In this document: piece by piece, positions 10,565 through 19,006 of the stretch | How positions within the stretch are numbered: the first letter of the stretch is position 1 | Layout of the letters: each line of letters begins with the position of its first letter | Source of the DNA: Gammaproteobacteria bacterium | Lineage (GTDB): Bacteria > Pseudomonadota > Gammaproteobacteria > Steroidobacterales > Woeseiaceae | Length of the DNA: 44,309 nucleotides | Direction: 5' to 3' | NCBI GenBank assembly: GCA_029884165.1 | Contig: JAOUIH010000023.1 | Coordinates: 1 to 44,309, forward strand | Made by a program: the position numbers and the translations under genes | The notes under the pieces: model-generated | The model's input: only the letters and a program-made list of their open reading frames with translations | What the model was told of the DNA's origin: nothing | Databases searched by the model: none

Positions 10565-11788
10565 ATGATTCGCCCGTTGCTCGCCATCACCTGCGTGCTG
10601 CTCGCGTCCTGCTCACAGCGCACGGATGAACTTCGGCTGGTCATGCCGGTGCTGGCCGTGGACCAGGGGATCGCGGAACAGCTTGCCAATAATGTCGGCG
10701 CACGGTCGGATCTCGATATAGATCTCGTGCCACTACCGGAGGGCATGACGGCCCTCGACGCGCTATCCAGCGGCTACGCCGATCTCGCTTTCGAGGCGAA
10801 CACGCACCCGTACCGTGACGGCATTGCGACCGTCATGCCCCTGTATCCGACGGTGCTGCACATCGTCGTGCGGGAGGAGCGTGTCAGCGCCGACCCCGCG
10901 CGGATGCTTGCGGGCGCCACGGTCTATGCCGGACCGCCCGATTCCGCGTCGCGCCTCGCCGTCGAGCGCATCATGACCCGGCTCGGTCTCGGCGAAGGCG
11001 CGGTCCGTTTCGCGGAGGACACGAGCGTACCGGTAGACGTCCTCATCGTTTACGCTCCGATCGACCGGGAGCGGCTGCAAGCCGGACCCGACTTCGACGG
11101 CATGGTCCTGCTGTCCTTCGGCGCCGCGGACGAGATCGGCAAAGGCGGCGACATCGATCGCGCGGTGCTGCTGAACCCGCGCGTGCGACCATTCGTCATA
11201 CCTGCCGGTATTTACGGGGACCTCGCGCCGGGGCCGGTGCTGACCCTCGCCGTCGACCAGCTGCTCGTGGCGCGTGCCGACCTGCCGGACGCGACGGTCT
11301 ACGACCTCGTTGGCGAGATCCTGCGGCTCGCGCCCGTTCTGTCCGGCGAACGGCCCGAGGCATTCCAGCGCCTCGATGGCGATTTCGATGCGGGCGGCTG
11401 GGCCTTCGGCCTGCACGCCGGCGCTCTTGCCTTTCTGCACCGCGACGAGCCGACTTTCGCGGAGCGGTACTCCGGCGTAGCAGAAGTAATAGTGACGCTG
11501 CTGCTCGCTGCGGGCAGCGGAATCTTCGCTGCCGTCAAGATCTATCGGATTCGGCGCAAGAACCGGATCGACGTGTTCTACACCGACGTCATCCGGATTC
11601 GGGACTCGGTCGATCGGGATGCCAGCATGCGCGAGCGGCGCGAGGCGATCGCGAATATACGCGCGCTGCAGAATCGCGCGTTCGAACTTCTCGTGAACGA
11701 GCGCTTGGCGGCCGACGACAGTTTCCGAATCTTCATAACGCTGGCCGACGACGCGATTCGCGAGCTGCGCGAGGCGTCCTCCGGCTGA
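10565..11788 (+). CDS. TAXI-type TRAP receptor-like lipoprotein with C-terminal membrane anchor
   Basis: 407 residues. It starts MIRPLLAITCVLLASCSQ, a signal peptide with lipobox LASC. Residues about 20-300 look like a TAXI/periplasmic binding domain: GIAEQLANNVGARSDLD, ALSSGYADLAFEAN, then IPAGIYG and a late PVLTLAVDQLLVARADLP segment. Residues about 310-335 form one membrane helix (VAEVIVTLLLAAGSGIFAA), followed by a basic, helical tail of about 80 residues that should be cytoplasmic. No TRAP permease genes are nearby, so a sensor or tethered receptor is more likely than transport. It is preceded by a possible lipoprotein gene. Confidence 0.78.
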   Translation: MIRPLLAITCVLLASCSQRTDELRLVMPVLAVDQGIAEQLANNVGARSDLDIDLVPLPEGMTALDALSSGYADLAFEANTHPYRDGIATVMPLYPTVLHIVVREERVSADPARMLAGATVYAGPPDSASRLAVERIMTRLGLGEGAVRFAEDTSVPVDVLIVYAPIDRERLQAGPDFDGMVLLSFGAADEIGKGGDIDRAVLLNPRVRPFVIPAGIYGDLAPGPVLTLAVDQLLVARADLPDATVYDLVGEILRLAPVLSGERPEAFQRLDGDFDAGGWAFGLHAGALAFLHRDEPTFAERYSGVAEVIVTLLLAAGSGIFAAVKIYRIRRKNRIDVFYTDVIRIRDSVDRDASMRERREAIANIRALQNRAFELLVNERLAADDSFRIFITLADDAIRELREASSG

Positions 11789-11796
11789 GAGTCGGT

Positions 11797-13458
11797 TCAG
11801 AAGTTTGCGCCCAGGTACAGGACCGGGCCCTGGTGGCGTACTTCGATCCGGCCGCGAAGATCGTCGTTCGACGACGTCAGCTTCATACCGTAATAATTGT
11901 AGCCGATGCCGACGCTGATGCTCTCCCCGAAGCGGCGACCGAGTTCGAGCGTGGCGAAGTTCAGTAACCCCTCGAATCGATCCGCATCCATACGAAAAAT
12001 CTGCAGCCTCGCACCCAGGTGCATGTCGGCACCGAGCGAGACGGAACCATGCAGGCCGATCACGGGCAGCGTGTCACGGAGCCGCGACGCGTCCGCCCCA
12101 ATTGGTTCGGCACGCAGCGCCACCGTCGAAGTCGAATTGTGCACACCGAAGGTGAGGCCCAGCTCCTTCTGTGCATCGCGCATCAACGAATATGAGTAGG
12201 TAAAGACCAGGGTGCTGAGATCGGCACGGACGGCCACCTCAGTGCCTGCCGGTATCACGAGGTCGCCGAATTCGACGTCGTCGTCGAGCGTCGCCGTCGA
12301 TCTTCGGCCGATGCTGAAGTGACCGACGTGGAGCCGGTGGTAATTACCGATGCGGTAGACCGCATCGACCTGCAACAGCGTCGAGTCCTCGGCCGCACCA
12401 AAGACCTCCTCGACGTCAATCGACTGGCTGGCGTTTGCGGTCGCGGCCGTGCGGACGATGCGGGTATCTACCTGGTCGCGGAACGCGCCGAGGCGAAGCT
12501 CGAACGGCCTGGGTTCTAACTTTGCACCGGGACCGTCACGCGGCTGGAACAGATCCACATCGTATGCGACGCCGATGCTCGCGGACCAGAGACTGTCCCG
12601 GTCGACCAGCGGGCTGGCGGTGATTTCGTCGCCGAGACTCTCCCACGCGACGGTCGTCGAGAGCAGCCAGTTATCCGCGATACGGTAGCCGAGGCGCGCT
12701 TTCAGGCGCCAGCCCAGGCTCGCCGCCGGATCGTACGCCGGCCGTCCCGATATCGCCTCGGCGGGAGTAACGCCGAAGTAGTACCGGTTGTAGTCCTGGT
12801 TCTGGTACAGCAGGTCTATCGACGGCACGATCCATCCCCTGGCATGCTCGGCCGGCAGAGAGATCGAGAGCTCGGCAGGATAGCCGTCGCGTCGTCCAAG
12901 CAGCTCGGCGTAGGCCTTGAAGTTGACGTGCACGGGCCAGCCCCGCCAGCCGATCATCGGCCCGGCCTCGAGCGTCCATTGCCGCTCGTCGAGGCCGCGG
13001 ACGAATGCCGGGTCCGCATCACCGAGCCCCAGCGTATTGACCCGGGCCACGGCGCCGAACTCCCAGCCCCCCGGGGAGACCCAGCGTGCCCCGATATCGC
13101 CGTCGCGCAGCACGAGCCAGTCGTCGGTCAGTGCGGAATGGCGGAAACTTGTCAGGTAGGGATAGGCGAACGTGGAATTCGAAGCGGTCGCATAGGGCGA
13201 CTGCCCCCACGAGATGCTGACGCCCAGCGCATAGTCATTCAGGTCGTAGTTGCGGATGTAGTCGAGCAGGGGGCCCGCCTGCGCAGGCGTCGACGCCGAC
13301 GCGCCCGCTGCCATGAGGGCGACAAGGACACGCAGGCCGCGAATAGCGATGTTTGCCTCCAGCCGTCGATGAATCCCGGATTCGCAATCACGCGAAACGA
13401 CGCGATGGTAAACTATTTGTGTTTTTCCCGCCCCACCAGGCGACGGAGTGCCCGACAT
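11797..13458 (-). CDS. MipA/OmpV-family outer-membrane protein with extra C-terminal beta domain
   Basis: A long outer-membrane beta-barrel protein. The first mature half (about 260 residues from GPLLDYIRNYDLNDYALGVS) has the MipA/OmpV pattern, including NRYYFGVTPAEAISGRPAYD and LGYRIADNWLLSTTVAWESLGDE. A second half of about 250 residues, from PFELRLGAFRDQVDTRI to the final GPVLYLGANF, also alternates like beta strands and ends in Phe. MipA proteins are normally about 260 residues, so this is roughly double. The only upstream ATG before the signal peptide (13458) gives 553 residues with a 35-residue lead. A perfect GGAGG sits 5 nt before an ATC at 13350 that directly opens the signal peptide, so the start is uncertain. 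Confidence 0.85.
   Translation of the reverse strand: MSGTPSPGGAGKTQIVYHRVVSRDCESGIHRRLEANIAIRGLRVLVALMAAGASASTPAQAGPLLDYIRNYDLNDYALGVSISWGQSPYATASNSTFAYPYLTSFRHSALTDDWLVLRDGDIGARWVSPGGWEFGAVARVNTLGLGDADPAFVRGLDERQWTLEAGPMIGWRGWPVHVNFKAYAELLGRRDGYPAELSISLPAEHARGWIVPSIDLLYQNQDYNRYYFGVTPAEAISGRPAYDPAASLGWRLKARLGYRIADNWLLSTTVAWESLGDEITASPLVDRDSLWSASIGVAYDVDLFQPRDGPGAKLEPRPFELRLGAFRDQVDTRIVRTAATANASQSIDVEEVFGAAEDSTLLQVDAVYRIGNYHRLHVGHFSIGRRSTATLDDDVEFGDLVIPAGTEVAVRADLSTLVFTYSYSLMRDAQKELGLTFGVHNSTSTVALRAEPIGADASRLRDTLPVIGLHGSVSLGADMHLGARLQIFRMDADRFEGLLNFATLELGRRFGESISVGIGYNYYGMKLTSSNDDLRGRIEVRHQGPVLYLGANF
13406..13414 (+). promoter_or_regulatory. Extended -10 promoter for the CpxP-like gene
   Basis: TG at 13406-13407, one base, then TAAACT at 13409-13414. 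There is no good -35. The expected start near 13421 leaves a leader of about 36 nt with GGAG at 13445-13448, 8 nt before the ATG at 13457. Confidence 0.4.
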
Positions 13459-13948
13459 GAAGCATTCGATACTGTCCTTCGCTGCAATCATGCTGCTGGC
13501 CGGACCGAGCGAGGTCGCGTGGCCGCAGGACGCGGATGCGTCCCGCGAGCAGGTCGAGGCGGCGCGGCAGATGGTTCGTGAAGGCGCCCGCCAGTTCATT
13601 GACGACGAACTCCTGATGACGGACGAAGAAGCGGCGAAATTCTGGCCGCTCTACGACGAATACCGCGCCGAAGTCATTGCCGTAGAGGACGAGTACGTCG
13701 ACCTGATCCGCGACTTCCTGCGGAAATACGACGCCTACGCGCTGACCGATGCGGATGCGGACGCGATGACGGACCGGTTTTTCGACATCAAGATACGCGT
13801 TCTGCAGGCACGCCAGAAATTCCTGCCGAGATTCCGGGAGGTCCTGCCCGGGATGAAGGTAATGCGCATGTACCAGCTCGAGAACAAGGTGCAGGCCGAG
13901 ATCGACGCGACGCTTGCGCTCCTGGTCCCACTGGCAGATCCGAGCTGA
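13457..13948 (+). CDS. Secreted helical protein, Spy/CpxP-like
   Basis: 163 residues with a signal peptide (MKHSILSFAAIMLLAGPSEV, then AWPQ before the mature DADASREQVEAARQ). The mature part is almost all charged helix: FIDDELLMTDEEAAKFWPLYDEYRAEV, a second helix pair around DLIRDFLRKYDAY, then ARQKFLPRFREVLPGMKVMR. The MTDEEAAKFWPLYDEY section resembles the LTxxQ-type repeats of the Spy/CpxP periplasmic chaperone family, but identity is not certain. The ATG at 13457 is preferred over the GTG at 13448 for its GGAG spacing. It is divergent from the MipA/OmpV gene, so an envelope role is plausible. Confidence 0.82.
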   Translation: MKHSILSFAAIMLLAGPSEVAWPQDADASREQVEAARQMVREGARQFIDDELLMTDEEAAKFWPLYDEYRAEVIAVEDEYVDLIRDFLRKYDAYALTDADADAMTDRFFDIKIRVLQARQKFLPRFREVLPGMKVMRMYQLENKVQAEIDATLALLVPLADPS

Positions 13949-13955
13949 CGAGGCC

Positions 13956-14135
13956 TCAGCGTATGCGGCCGCCTATCGTCACGCTGGTGCCATAGGCGGG
14001 GCCGCCGTAGTAGCCGCCGCCATAGCTGCTGTAGCCGACGCCCCCATAGACCCGCACGTCGTCACAGCCGCCGGCCAGGCTTGCCGCCAGGAGCAGGCAC
14101 CCGAGACGCATTACCGTTACAAATTTTCTTCTCAT
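13956..14135 (-). CDS. Gly/Tyr-rich micro-lipoprotein
   Basis: 59 residues from the ATG at 14135, which has GGAG 7 nt upstream; a GTG at 14141 is possible but lies too close to that site. The N-terminus MRRKFVTVMRLGCLLLAASL leads to AGGCDD, a plausible lipidation site. Asp at +2 would favour retention in the inner membrane. The mature 35 residues are dominated by Gly, Tyr and Ser (GVGYSSYGGGYYGGPAYG). No family is recognised. It lies 2 nt after the VOC lipoprotein gene and is very likely cotranscribed. Confidence 0.7.
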   Translation of the reverse strand: MRRKFVTVMRLGCLLLAASLAGGCDDVRVYGGVGYSSYGGGYYGGPAYGTSVTIGGRIR

Positions 14136-14137
14136 GC

Positions 14138-15037
14138 TCACTCTCCCGAATTTCCGTCGAGGGGCCAGGTCTGCAGCGCGATCCCGGCGCCGGACGGGTC
14201 GGCGACCATCGCAGCCTGCCCGCCAACGTCACGCGCGCGGGCCGCGACCAGCACGCGTCCGCCCAGCTCTTCCGCCCTGGCGGCAATCGCTGCCGGGTCC
14301 GCCACCCGCAGGTAGTTGACCCAGACCGGGCGCAGCCCTTCGATCGGGTTGGCCATGACGCCGGCCCGGGGCGTCTCGCCATCTCGCAACACCCGATAGG
14401 CCCCGGCCCCTTCCGGCGCGAGGGCCGGCGGGCCGGCGTCGTAAGCGGCGAGACCCGCATAGAACTCCGTGGCACGATCTACGTCGGCCGACCACAGCTC
14501 GTCCCACAGGAAGTCGCCGAGGGAAGCCGCACGGTCCGGCGGGTCTCCATCACGAGTCTGCAGCAGGGCCAGTAGCGCGCCTTCCGGGTCGGCGACCACG
14601 GCCAGTCGGCCGCGATGGCTGAGATCCGTGGGCTTCGTCAGCACCTGGCCGCCGTTGCTTGAGAAATAGCGCGTCGCTGCTTCGACGTCGGCAACCGAAA
14701 GAACCATCACCCACTGCGAGATATCGGTCCGGCCATTCAACTTGACCGTATCGACCATGCCGCCGATCAGTCTCCCTTCGTGCCGGATCAGCTTGTAGCC
14801 GCCGCCGCTGCCGAAACCGACGGGCAGGTTTTCGAAGCTCCATCCGAAGAGTTCTTCGTAGAATCTTTGCGAGGCCTCGGGCGTGTGCGTCAGCAGGTCG
14901 TGCCAGACGACCTTGCCCGGAGTGCGCTGCCCGGTGGGCGCGTCAGTAATGGCCGGCAGGTCCACCGTCACGGTGGCGCAGCCGAAAAGAACGGCAGCGC
15001 CCGCCGCGGCCAGCCCGCTGAGAAATTTCGCTTTCAT
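14138..15037 (-). CDS. VOC (glyoxalase-fold) lipoprotein with two domains
   Basis: 299 residues from an ATG at 15037; a longer frame to 15082 adds an implausible leader. The signal peptide ends in VLFGCATV, a clear lipobox. Two glyoxalase/bleomycin-resistance-like domains follow: residues about 40-165 (KVVWHDLLTHTPEASQRFYEELFGW ... GRLAVVADPEGALLALLQ, longer run abbreviated) and about 175-295 (FLWDELWSADVDRATEFYAGL ... QAAMVADPSGAGIALQTW, abbreviated). VOC proteins are usually cytoplasmic, so export as a lipoprotein is unusual. The catalytic function is unknown. It is followed at once by the micro-lipoprotein gene. Confidence 0.87.
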   Translation of the reverse strand: MKAKFLSGLAAAGAAVLFGCATVTVDLPAITDAPTGQRTPGKVVWHDLLTHTPEASQRFYEELFGWSFENLPVGFGSGGGYKLIRHEGRLIGGMVDTVKLNGRTDISQWVMVLSVADVEAATRYFSSNGGQVLTKPTDLSHRGRLAVVADPEGALLALLQTRDGDPPDRAASLGDFLWDELWSADVDRATEFYAGLAAYDAGPPALAPEGAGAYRVLRDGETPRAGVMANPIEGLRPVWVNYLRVADPAAIAARAEELGGRVLVAARARDVGGQAAMVADPSGAGIALQTWPLDGNSGE

Positions 15038-15109
15038 GATGTACCGTGGTCCATTCGTCATCGAGGCACCATGGTATCGCACGGATGGCCGACATCGCTC
15101 GTTCTGCGG

Positions 15110-16048
15110 CTAGTTGCTGCGCGCCAGCACGAGCTCCGCCGCCGCGAGATCCTCGAGCGCCGTTCCCACCGACTTGAACAGTGTGATGTCCGAGGAATTA
15201 CGTCGCAGCACCTTGTCGCCACGGACCAGCTCGGCCAGCTCCGCCAGGACGTGGTCCCGGCCGATCAGGCCGTCGTCTATCGCAAGAAGTATGTCGCCGG
15301 CCTCCTCGAGCCCGCCGGCGTAGGTGTCGACGGCAACGCGGGCTCGCCGCAAGGCCTCGCCATCGGCCTCGCGCATCGCGGGCGTAAACGCGCCTACCAG
15401 GTCGACGTGCTGGCCCGGCAACAGCCAGGCGCCACGAACCAGGGGGGTCGAGGCCAGGGTCGCGCAGGACACGATGTCTGCCTCGCCGACGCCGCGCTCG
15501 AGATTCGTGACGACGGCGATCTCGGCCGCGATCGGCTGCAGCGCCTCGGCGAGTTCGTGCGCCGCCGCCGGGCGACGGCCCCACAGGAGTATTCGCTCGA
15601 GCCCCCGCACTGTCGAATGCGCCCGGACCAGGTGCGGCGCCAGCCGGCCGGTACCGACCATCAACAGGGTTTTCGAGTCCTCGCGGGACAGGCAGCGCGA
15701 TGCCAGCGCCGACGCGCATGCGGTTCGCCGCAGCGTAAGTTCCGAACCGTCCATCAGCGCGAGCGGCGCACCGGTATCGCCGTCCATCAGCAGGTAACTC
15801 GCATGCACGGCGCCGAGCCCCTTCTTCGCGTTGTCGGGGAAGACCGTCGCTATCTTCACGCCGAGGCTGCCGCCGGCCCGCCAGGCGGGCATCAGGAGCA
15901 GCGTCGCCCTCGCCTGGCCTCTCGCATCGACGGAATAATGAGTTCGCACGGGCACCTCTGCGCCGTTACGAAATGCGCGTTCGAGCGCATCGACGAGCGC
16001 CCCGTAGGGCAGGCGCTCTGCAAGCTCTGCAGCGTCGATCAGGTGCAT
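15110..16048 (-). CDS. Ornithine cyclodeaminase / mu-crystallin family protein
   Basis: 312 residues. The NAD(P)-binding loop is TLLMVGTGRLAPHLVRAH, preceded by DGSELTLRRTACASALASRCL, a hallmark of the family. It also has LGVKIATVFPDN with the substrate-contacting Lys, and DLVGAFTPAMREAD. Members include ornithine cyclodeaminase, alanine dehydrogenase (archaeal), ketimine reductase and enzymes making unusual amino acids such as diaminopropionate, so the reaction cannot be fixed from sequence. AAGGA sits 6 nt upstream of the ATG. Divergent from the NnrU gene. Confidence 0.9.
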   Translation of the reverse strand: MHLIDAAELAERLPYGALVDALERAFRNGAEVPVRTHYSVDARGQARATLLLMPAWRAGGSLGVKIATVFPDNAKKGLGAVHASYLLMDGDTGAPLALMDGSELTLRRTACASALASRCLSREDSKTLLMVGTGRLAPHLVRAHSTVRGLERILLWGRRPAAAHELAEALQPIAAEIAVVTNLERGVGEADIVSCATLASTPLVRGAWLLPGQHVDLVGAFTPAMREADGEALRRARVAVDTYAGGLEEAGDILLAIDDGLIGRDHVLAELAELVRGDKVLRRNSSDITLFKSVGTALEDLAAAELVLARSN

Positions 16049-16179
16049 CCCCTATCCTTTTGCTAACAGCGCGTTACCGTCGTGCTGCAACGCGTCAAGG
16101 CAGCGCCCCGGTAGCAGCCTGCCGCCTGTCGACGGACAGCCCGGGCGCCCGGGCTGGCTATTCAAAGGCAAGCTGCCGC

Positions 16180-16185
16180 TATAAT
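16180..16185 (+). promoter_or_regulatory. Consensus -10 box upstream of the NnrU-permease-BtpA-PfkB run
   Basis: TATAAT at 16180-16185 with no good -35 at the usual distance. The predicted start near 16192 leaves a leader of about 35 nt before the ATG at 16227. This is the only promoter-like site I see for the four genes that follow. Confidence 0.4.
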
Positions 16186-16226
16186 CCGGTGCACCGCTGC
16201 GGACGGACTCGTGAAAGGATAACGCA

Positions 16227-16793
16227 ATGAACCTGCTTGTCGCTGGCATGATCCTCTGGGCTGTCGTGCACCTGTTTCCGGCCGTCGCGGCACCCGTTCG
16301 AGGCAAGCTGATCGCCGCCGTCGGCGCGAAGCCTTACCGGGGCGCGTTTGCGCTCGTCATGTTCGTGGCACTCGGCATGATCATCGCCGGCTGGCGCAGT
16401 ACGCCACCCGCCGCACTGTATTCCCCCCCGGCCTGGAGCCGCGAGCTCGCGTTCCTGCTGATGTTTTTTTCGATCGTGCTGTTCGGCGCATCGCATGCGA
16501 AGACCAACATCAAGCGATTCGTCCGGCACCCGCAGCTCTCCTCGATCATACTCTGGGCCCTGGCCCATCTGGTGGCCAACGGCGACTCGCGCTCGCTCGT
16601 CCTGTTCGGCGGCATGCTCACCTGGGCAATGGTCGAGATTCCACTGATCAACCGGCGCCAGGGCGAGTGGGTCAAGCCGCAACGCGCGGCCATGAGGAGC
16701 GAGATGATCGGCATCGCGATCAGTGTCGTGATCTTCCTGGTGCTCATCGCGTTACACCCGAATTTCGCGGGCGTGTCGGCGCTGCCACTCTGA
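16227..16793 (+). CDS. NnrU family integral membrane protein
   Basis: 188 residues with about five membrane helices, starting MNLLVAGMILWAVVHLFPAV. The family motifs are visible: FGASHAKTNIKRFVRHPQL and ILWALAHLVANGDSRSLVLFG. NnrU was named in denitrifiers for a link to nitric oxide/nitrite metabolism, but most homologues lie outside denitrification loci and their role is unknown. No denitrification gene is in this window. The permease gene starts 48 nt downstream on the same strand. Confidence 0.92.
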   Translation: MNLLVAGMILWAVVHLFPAVAAPVRGKLIAAVGAKPYRGAFALVMFVALGMIIAGWRSTPPAALYSPPAWSRELAFLLMFFSIVLFGASHAKTNIKRFVRHPQLSSIILWALAHLVANGDSRSLVLFGGMLTWAMVEIPLINRRQGEWVKPQRAAMRSEMIGIAISVVIFLVLIALHPNFAGVSALPL

Positions 16794-16841
16794 TCCGATC
16801 GTGACCGACGAATCCGCCCTGGCGGCCGGCTCGATCGCCCG

Positions 16842-18203
16842 GTGACACTGCAGCGCAAACTCGGGTTTTTCACCGTCCTCGCGGTGGTCATGGGCGACAT
16901 GATCGGCTCCGGAATTTTCTTCACGCCCGGAGAACTCGCAGCTGTCGCCACCTCGGAGTGGCAGGTCTACTTTTTCTGGACGCTTTGCGGACTGATCACG
17001 CTGTGCGGCGCGCTGACGCTGGCCGAACTCTCGACGCTGCTGCCGCGCGCGGGCGTGGCCTACCACGCCCTTAACGAGGCTTACGGACCCTTCGCCGGCT
17101 TCATGCAGGCCTGGATCATGGTGCTGGTCAGTGGGCCCGGCGCAATCGCGGGCATTGCGATCCTGTTCGGCGAGCTGGCGAACCAGGTTTTTGGATCGGG
17201 CTCGGCCGGCATGCAGCTGGCCTGGGCCGTCGCGGCGATCGCCATTTTCGGCCTCATCAACCTGCGGGGCGCCGAGTACGGCGGCGGTACGCAGGTCCTG
17301 CTGACGGGCATCAAGATTGCCGGGCTCGGCGCGCTGGTCGTGGGCGGGCTGTTCCTGGCGGACCCGGCGACCTCGCCTCCGGCGGCCGGGGCGACATCGC
17401 CGGACGACGGCGGCTGGCCGGGCCTGCTGCGCTTTGTCGGGCTCGGCGTATCGATCGTGCTGTTCACCTACGATGGCTGGATCGACGCCTCCAACGTCGC
17501 GGGCGAGGTGCGCGAACCCTCCCGCAACTTTCCGCGCGCGATGGGCTTCGGCGTGATCGGGATCACCGCGATTTACCTCGTCGTTAACTATGCATACCTG
17601 CGTGTCGTGCCGCTCGATGCGATGCGTGCCAAACCGACGCTGGTCGCCCCGACGGTTGCCGAAGCGGCCTTCGGCAGCACCGGCGCGTTGTTATTGAACG
17701 CGCTGATGTGGATTTCGATCTTCGGCGCACTGGGCGGGCTCATCCTGACACTGCCCAGGCTCTACTACGCGGCGGCCAGCGAGTACCTGCCGCTGGCCGC
17801 GGGAACGGCGATGGCGCCGTTTTTCAATGGGCTCGCATTCCTTTCGTCCCGCGCGGCGGTACCCGCCGGCGCGATCCTGTTCGCCTGCGGCATTTCGATT
17901 GCCGCTTTGTTCTTCTTCGGCTCATTCCAGCGCATCGTCACCTTCTTCGTCGTGCCATTCCAGTTCATGAACATACTGATGGTCGCCTCCGTGTTCCGGC
18001 TGCGCCCGAGATTGTCCGGTCCGGGGAGCTGGCGAATGCCGCTCTACCCTGCGCTCCCGCTGGCGTTCATCGGCGTGATGTTCCTGTTTCTCGTTGCCGC
18101 GATCGCTTTCAACCCGCTCGACAGCATGGCGGGGGTCGCTTTGACGCTTGCCGGGGTGCCGGTCTATCGCGCCCTCGCGAGGCGCAGGAAGGCTGCCCGG
18201 TGA
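16842..18203 (+). CDS. APC superfamily amino acid/amine permease
   Basis: 453 residues with about 12 hydrophobic segments. The first helix contains VVMGDMIGSGIFFTPGELA, the GSGIF unwound substrate-binding motif of the APC superfamily, followed by TLAELSTLLPRAGVAYHALN and a helix VSIVLFTYDGWIDASNVAGE typical of LAT-like exchangers. The GTG start at 16842 places the first helix correctly. The stop overlaps the next gene by 4 nt (GTGA), so transport is probably coupled to the BtpA and PfkB proteins. The substrate is not readable. Confidence 0.92.
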   Translation: MTLQRKLGFFTVLAVVMGDMIGSGIFFTPGELAAVATSEWQVYFFWTLCGLITLCGALTLAELSTLLPRAGVAYHALNEAYGPFAGFMQAWIMVLVSGPGAIAGIAILFGELANQVFGSGSAGMQLAWAVAAIAIFGLINLRGAEYGGGTQVLLTGIKIAGLGALVVGGLFLADPATSPPAAGATSPDDGGWPGLLRFVGLGVSIVLFTYDGWIDASNVAGEVREPSRNFPRAMGFGVIGITAIYLVVNYAYLRVVPLDAMRAKPTLVAPTVAEAAFGSTGALLLNALMWISIFGALGGLILTLPRLYYAAASEYLPLAAGTAMAPFFNGLAFLSSRAAVPAGAILFACGISIAALFFFGSFQRIVTFFVVPFQFMNILMVASVFRLRPRLSGPGSWRMPLYPALPLAFIGVMFLFLVAAIAFNPLDSMAGVALTLAGVPVYRALARRRKAAR

Positions 18204-19006
18204 GCCGTTTTCGCGAACTGTTTCCGCGACCCGGGACGCTGATCGCTGTCTGTCACCTGCCGCCTCTGCCCGACTACCCGGGCTCCCCCGGTATGGACGC
18301 GATTCGCGCGCACGCCCTCGCAGACCTCGCTGCGCTGGAAGCCGCAGGCTTCGACGCCATGCTGGTCGAGAACGAGCACGATCGCCCGCATCGCGTGACG
18401 GCCGAACCCGCGACCGTGGAGGCGATGCACGACATCACGGCGGCAACTGTGAGGGCTGCGGGAAGCATCATCGTCGGCTGCGAGATCCTGCTGAACGATC
18501 CGCACGCTTCGCTCGCAGTCTGTCGCGGCGCCGGCGGTCGCTTCGTCCGCACGGATTACTTCGTCGATCGAATGACGCGCCCTGAATACGGCGAGTTCGA
18601 GATAAACCCGGAAGCCCTGATCGCTTTTCGGCGCGAGATCAAGGCACAGGACGTGCTTATCCTCGCCGACATCCAGGTCAAGTACGCAACGATGGTGGAG
18701 AAACGCACGCTGCAGGAATCGGCTCGGCTGGCGGCGCTCAACGAGGCCGACGCCGTTGTCGTGACGGGGCGCGAGACCGGCGATGCACCCACCGTCGGGC
18801 AGCTGCGCGAGGCGCGGGCCGGAGTCGCGGGCAGCGGCCGCGACGTACCGGTGCTGGTTGGCAGCGGCCTTGCGCCGGATAACGCCGAGGAGTTGCTGGC
18901 CGAGTGCGACGGCGCGATCGTCGGCAGCTCCCTGATGACCGACGGCCGCATGGACCCGGACAAACTTCGCCAACTGCTCAGTGCGGCCGGGGCGCTGCGC
19001 CGGTGA
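18200..19006 (+). CDS. BtpA/SgcQ family TIM-barrel protein
   Basis: 268 residues from a GTG at 18200 that overlaps the permease stop. The start (SRFRELFPRPGTLIAVCHLP PLP) matches the IGVIHLxPLPG-type opening of the family. Later motifs are FDAMLVENEHDRPHR, LILADIQVKYA, DAVVVTGRETGDAPT and PVLVGSGLAPDN, giving a TIM barrel with a phosphate-binding-like C-terminal loop. BtpA was named for photosystem I accumulation in cyanobacteria and SgcQ from an E. coli sugar operon; the reaction is not established as far as I know. It overlaps the following kinase gene by 4 nt. Confidence 0.9.
   Translation: MSRFRELFPRPGTLIAVCHLPPLPDYPGSPGMDAIRAHALADLAALEAAGFDAMLVENEHDRPHRVTAEPATVEAMHDITAATVRAAGSIIVGCEILLNDPHASLAVCRGAGGRFVRTDYFVDRMTRPEYGEFEINPEALIAFRREIKAQDVLILADIQVKYATMVEKRTLQESARLAALNEADAVVVTGRETGDAPTVGQLREARAGVAGSGRDVPVLVGSGLAPDNAEELLAECDGAIVGSSLMTDGRMDPDKLRQLLSAAGALRR

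Noticed and set aside
14780-16066. 428-residue open frame on the plus strand
   Set aside because: It lies opposite the ornithine cyclodeaminase-like and VOC genes, both with clear motifs, and has the Arg/Gly-rich look of GC-driven shadow frames.
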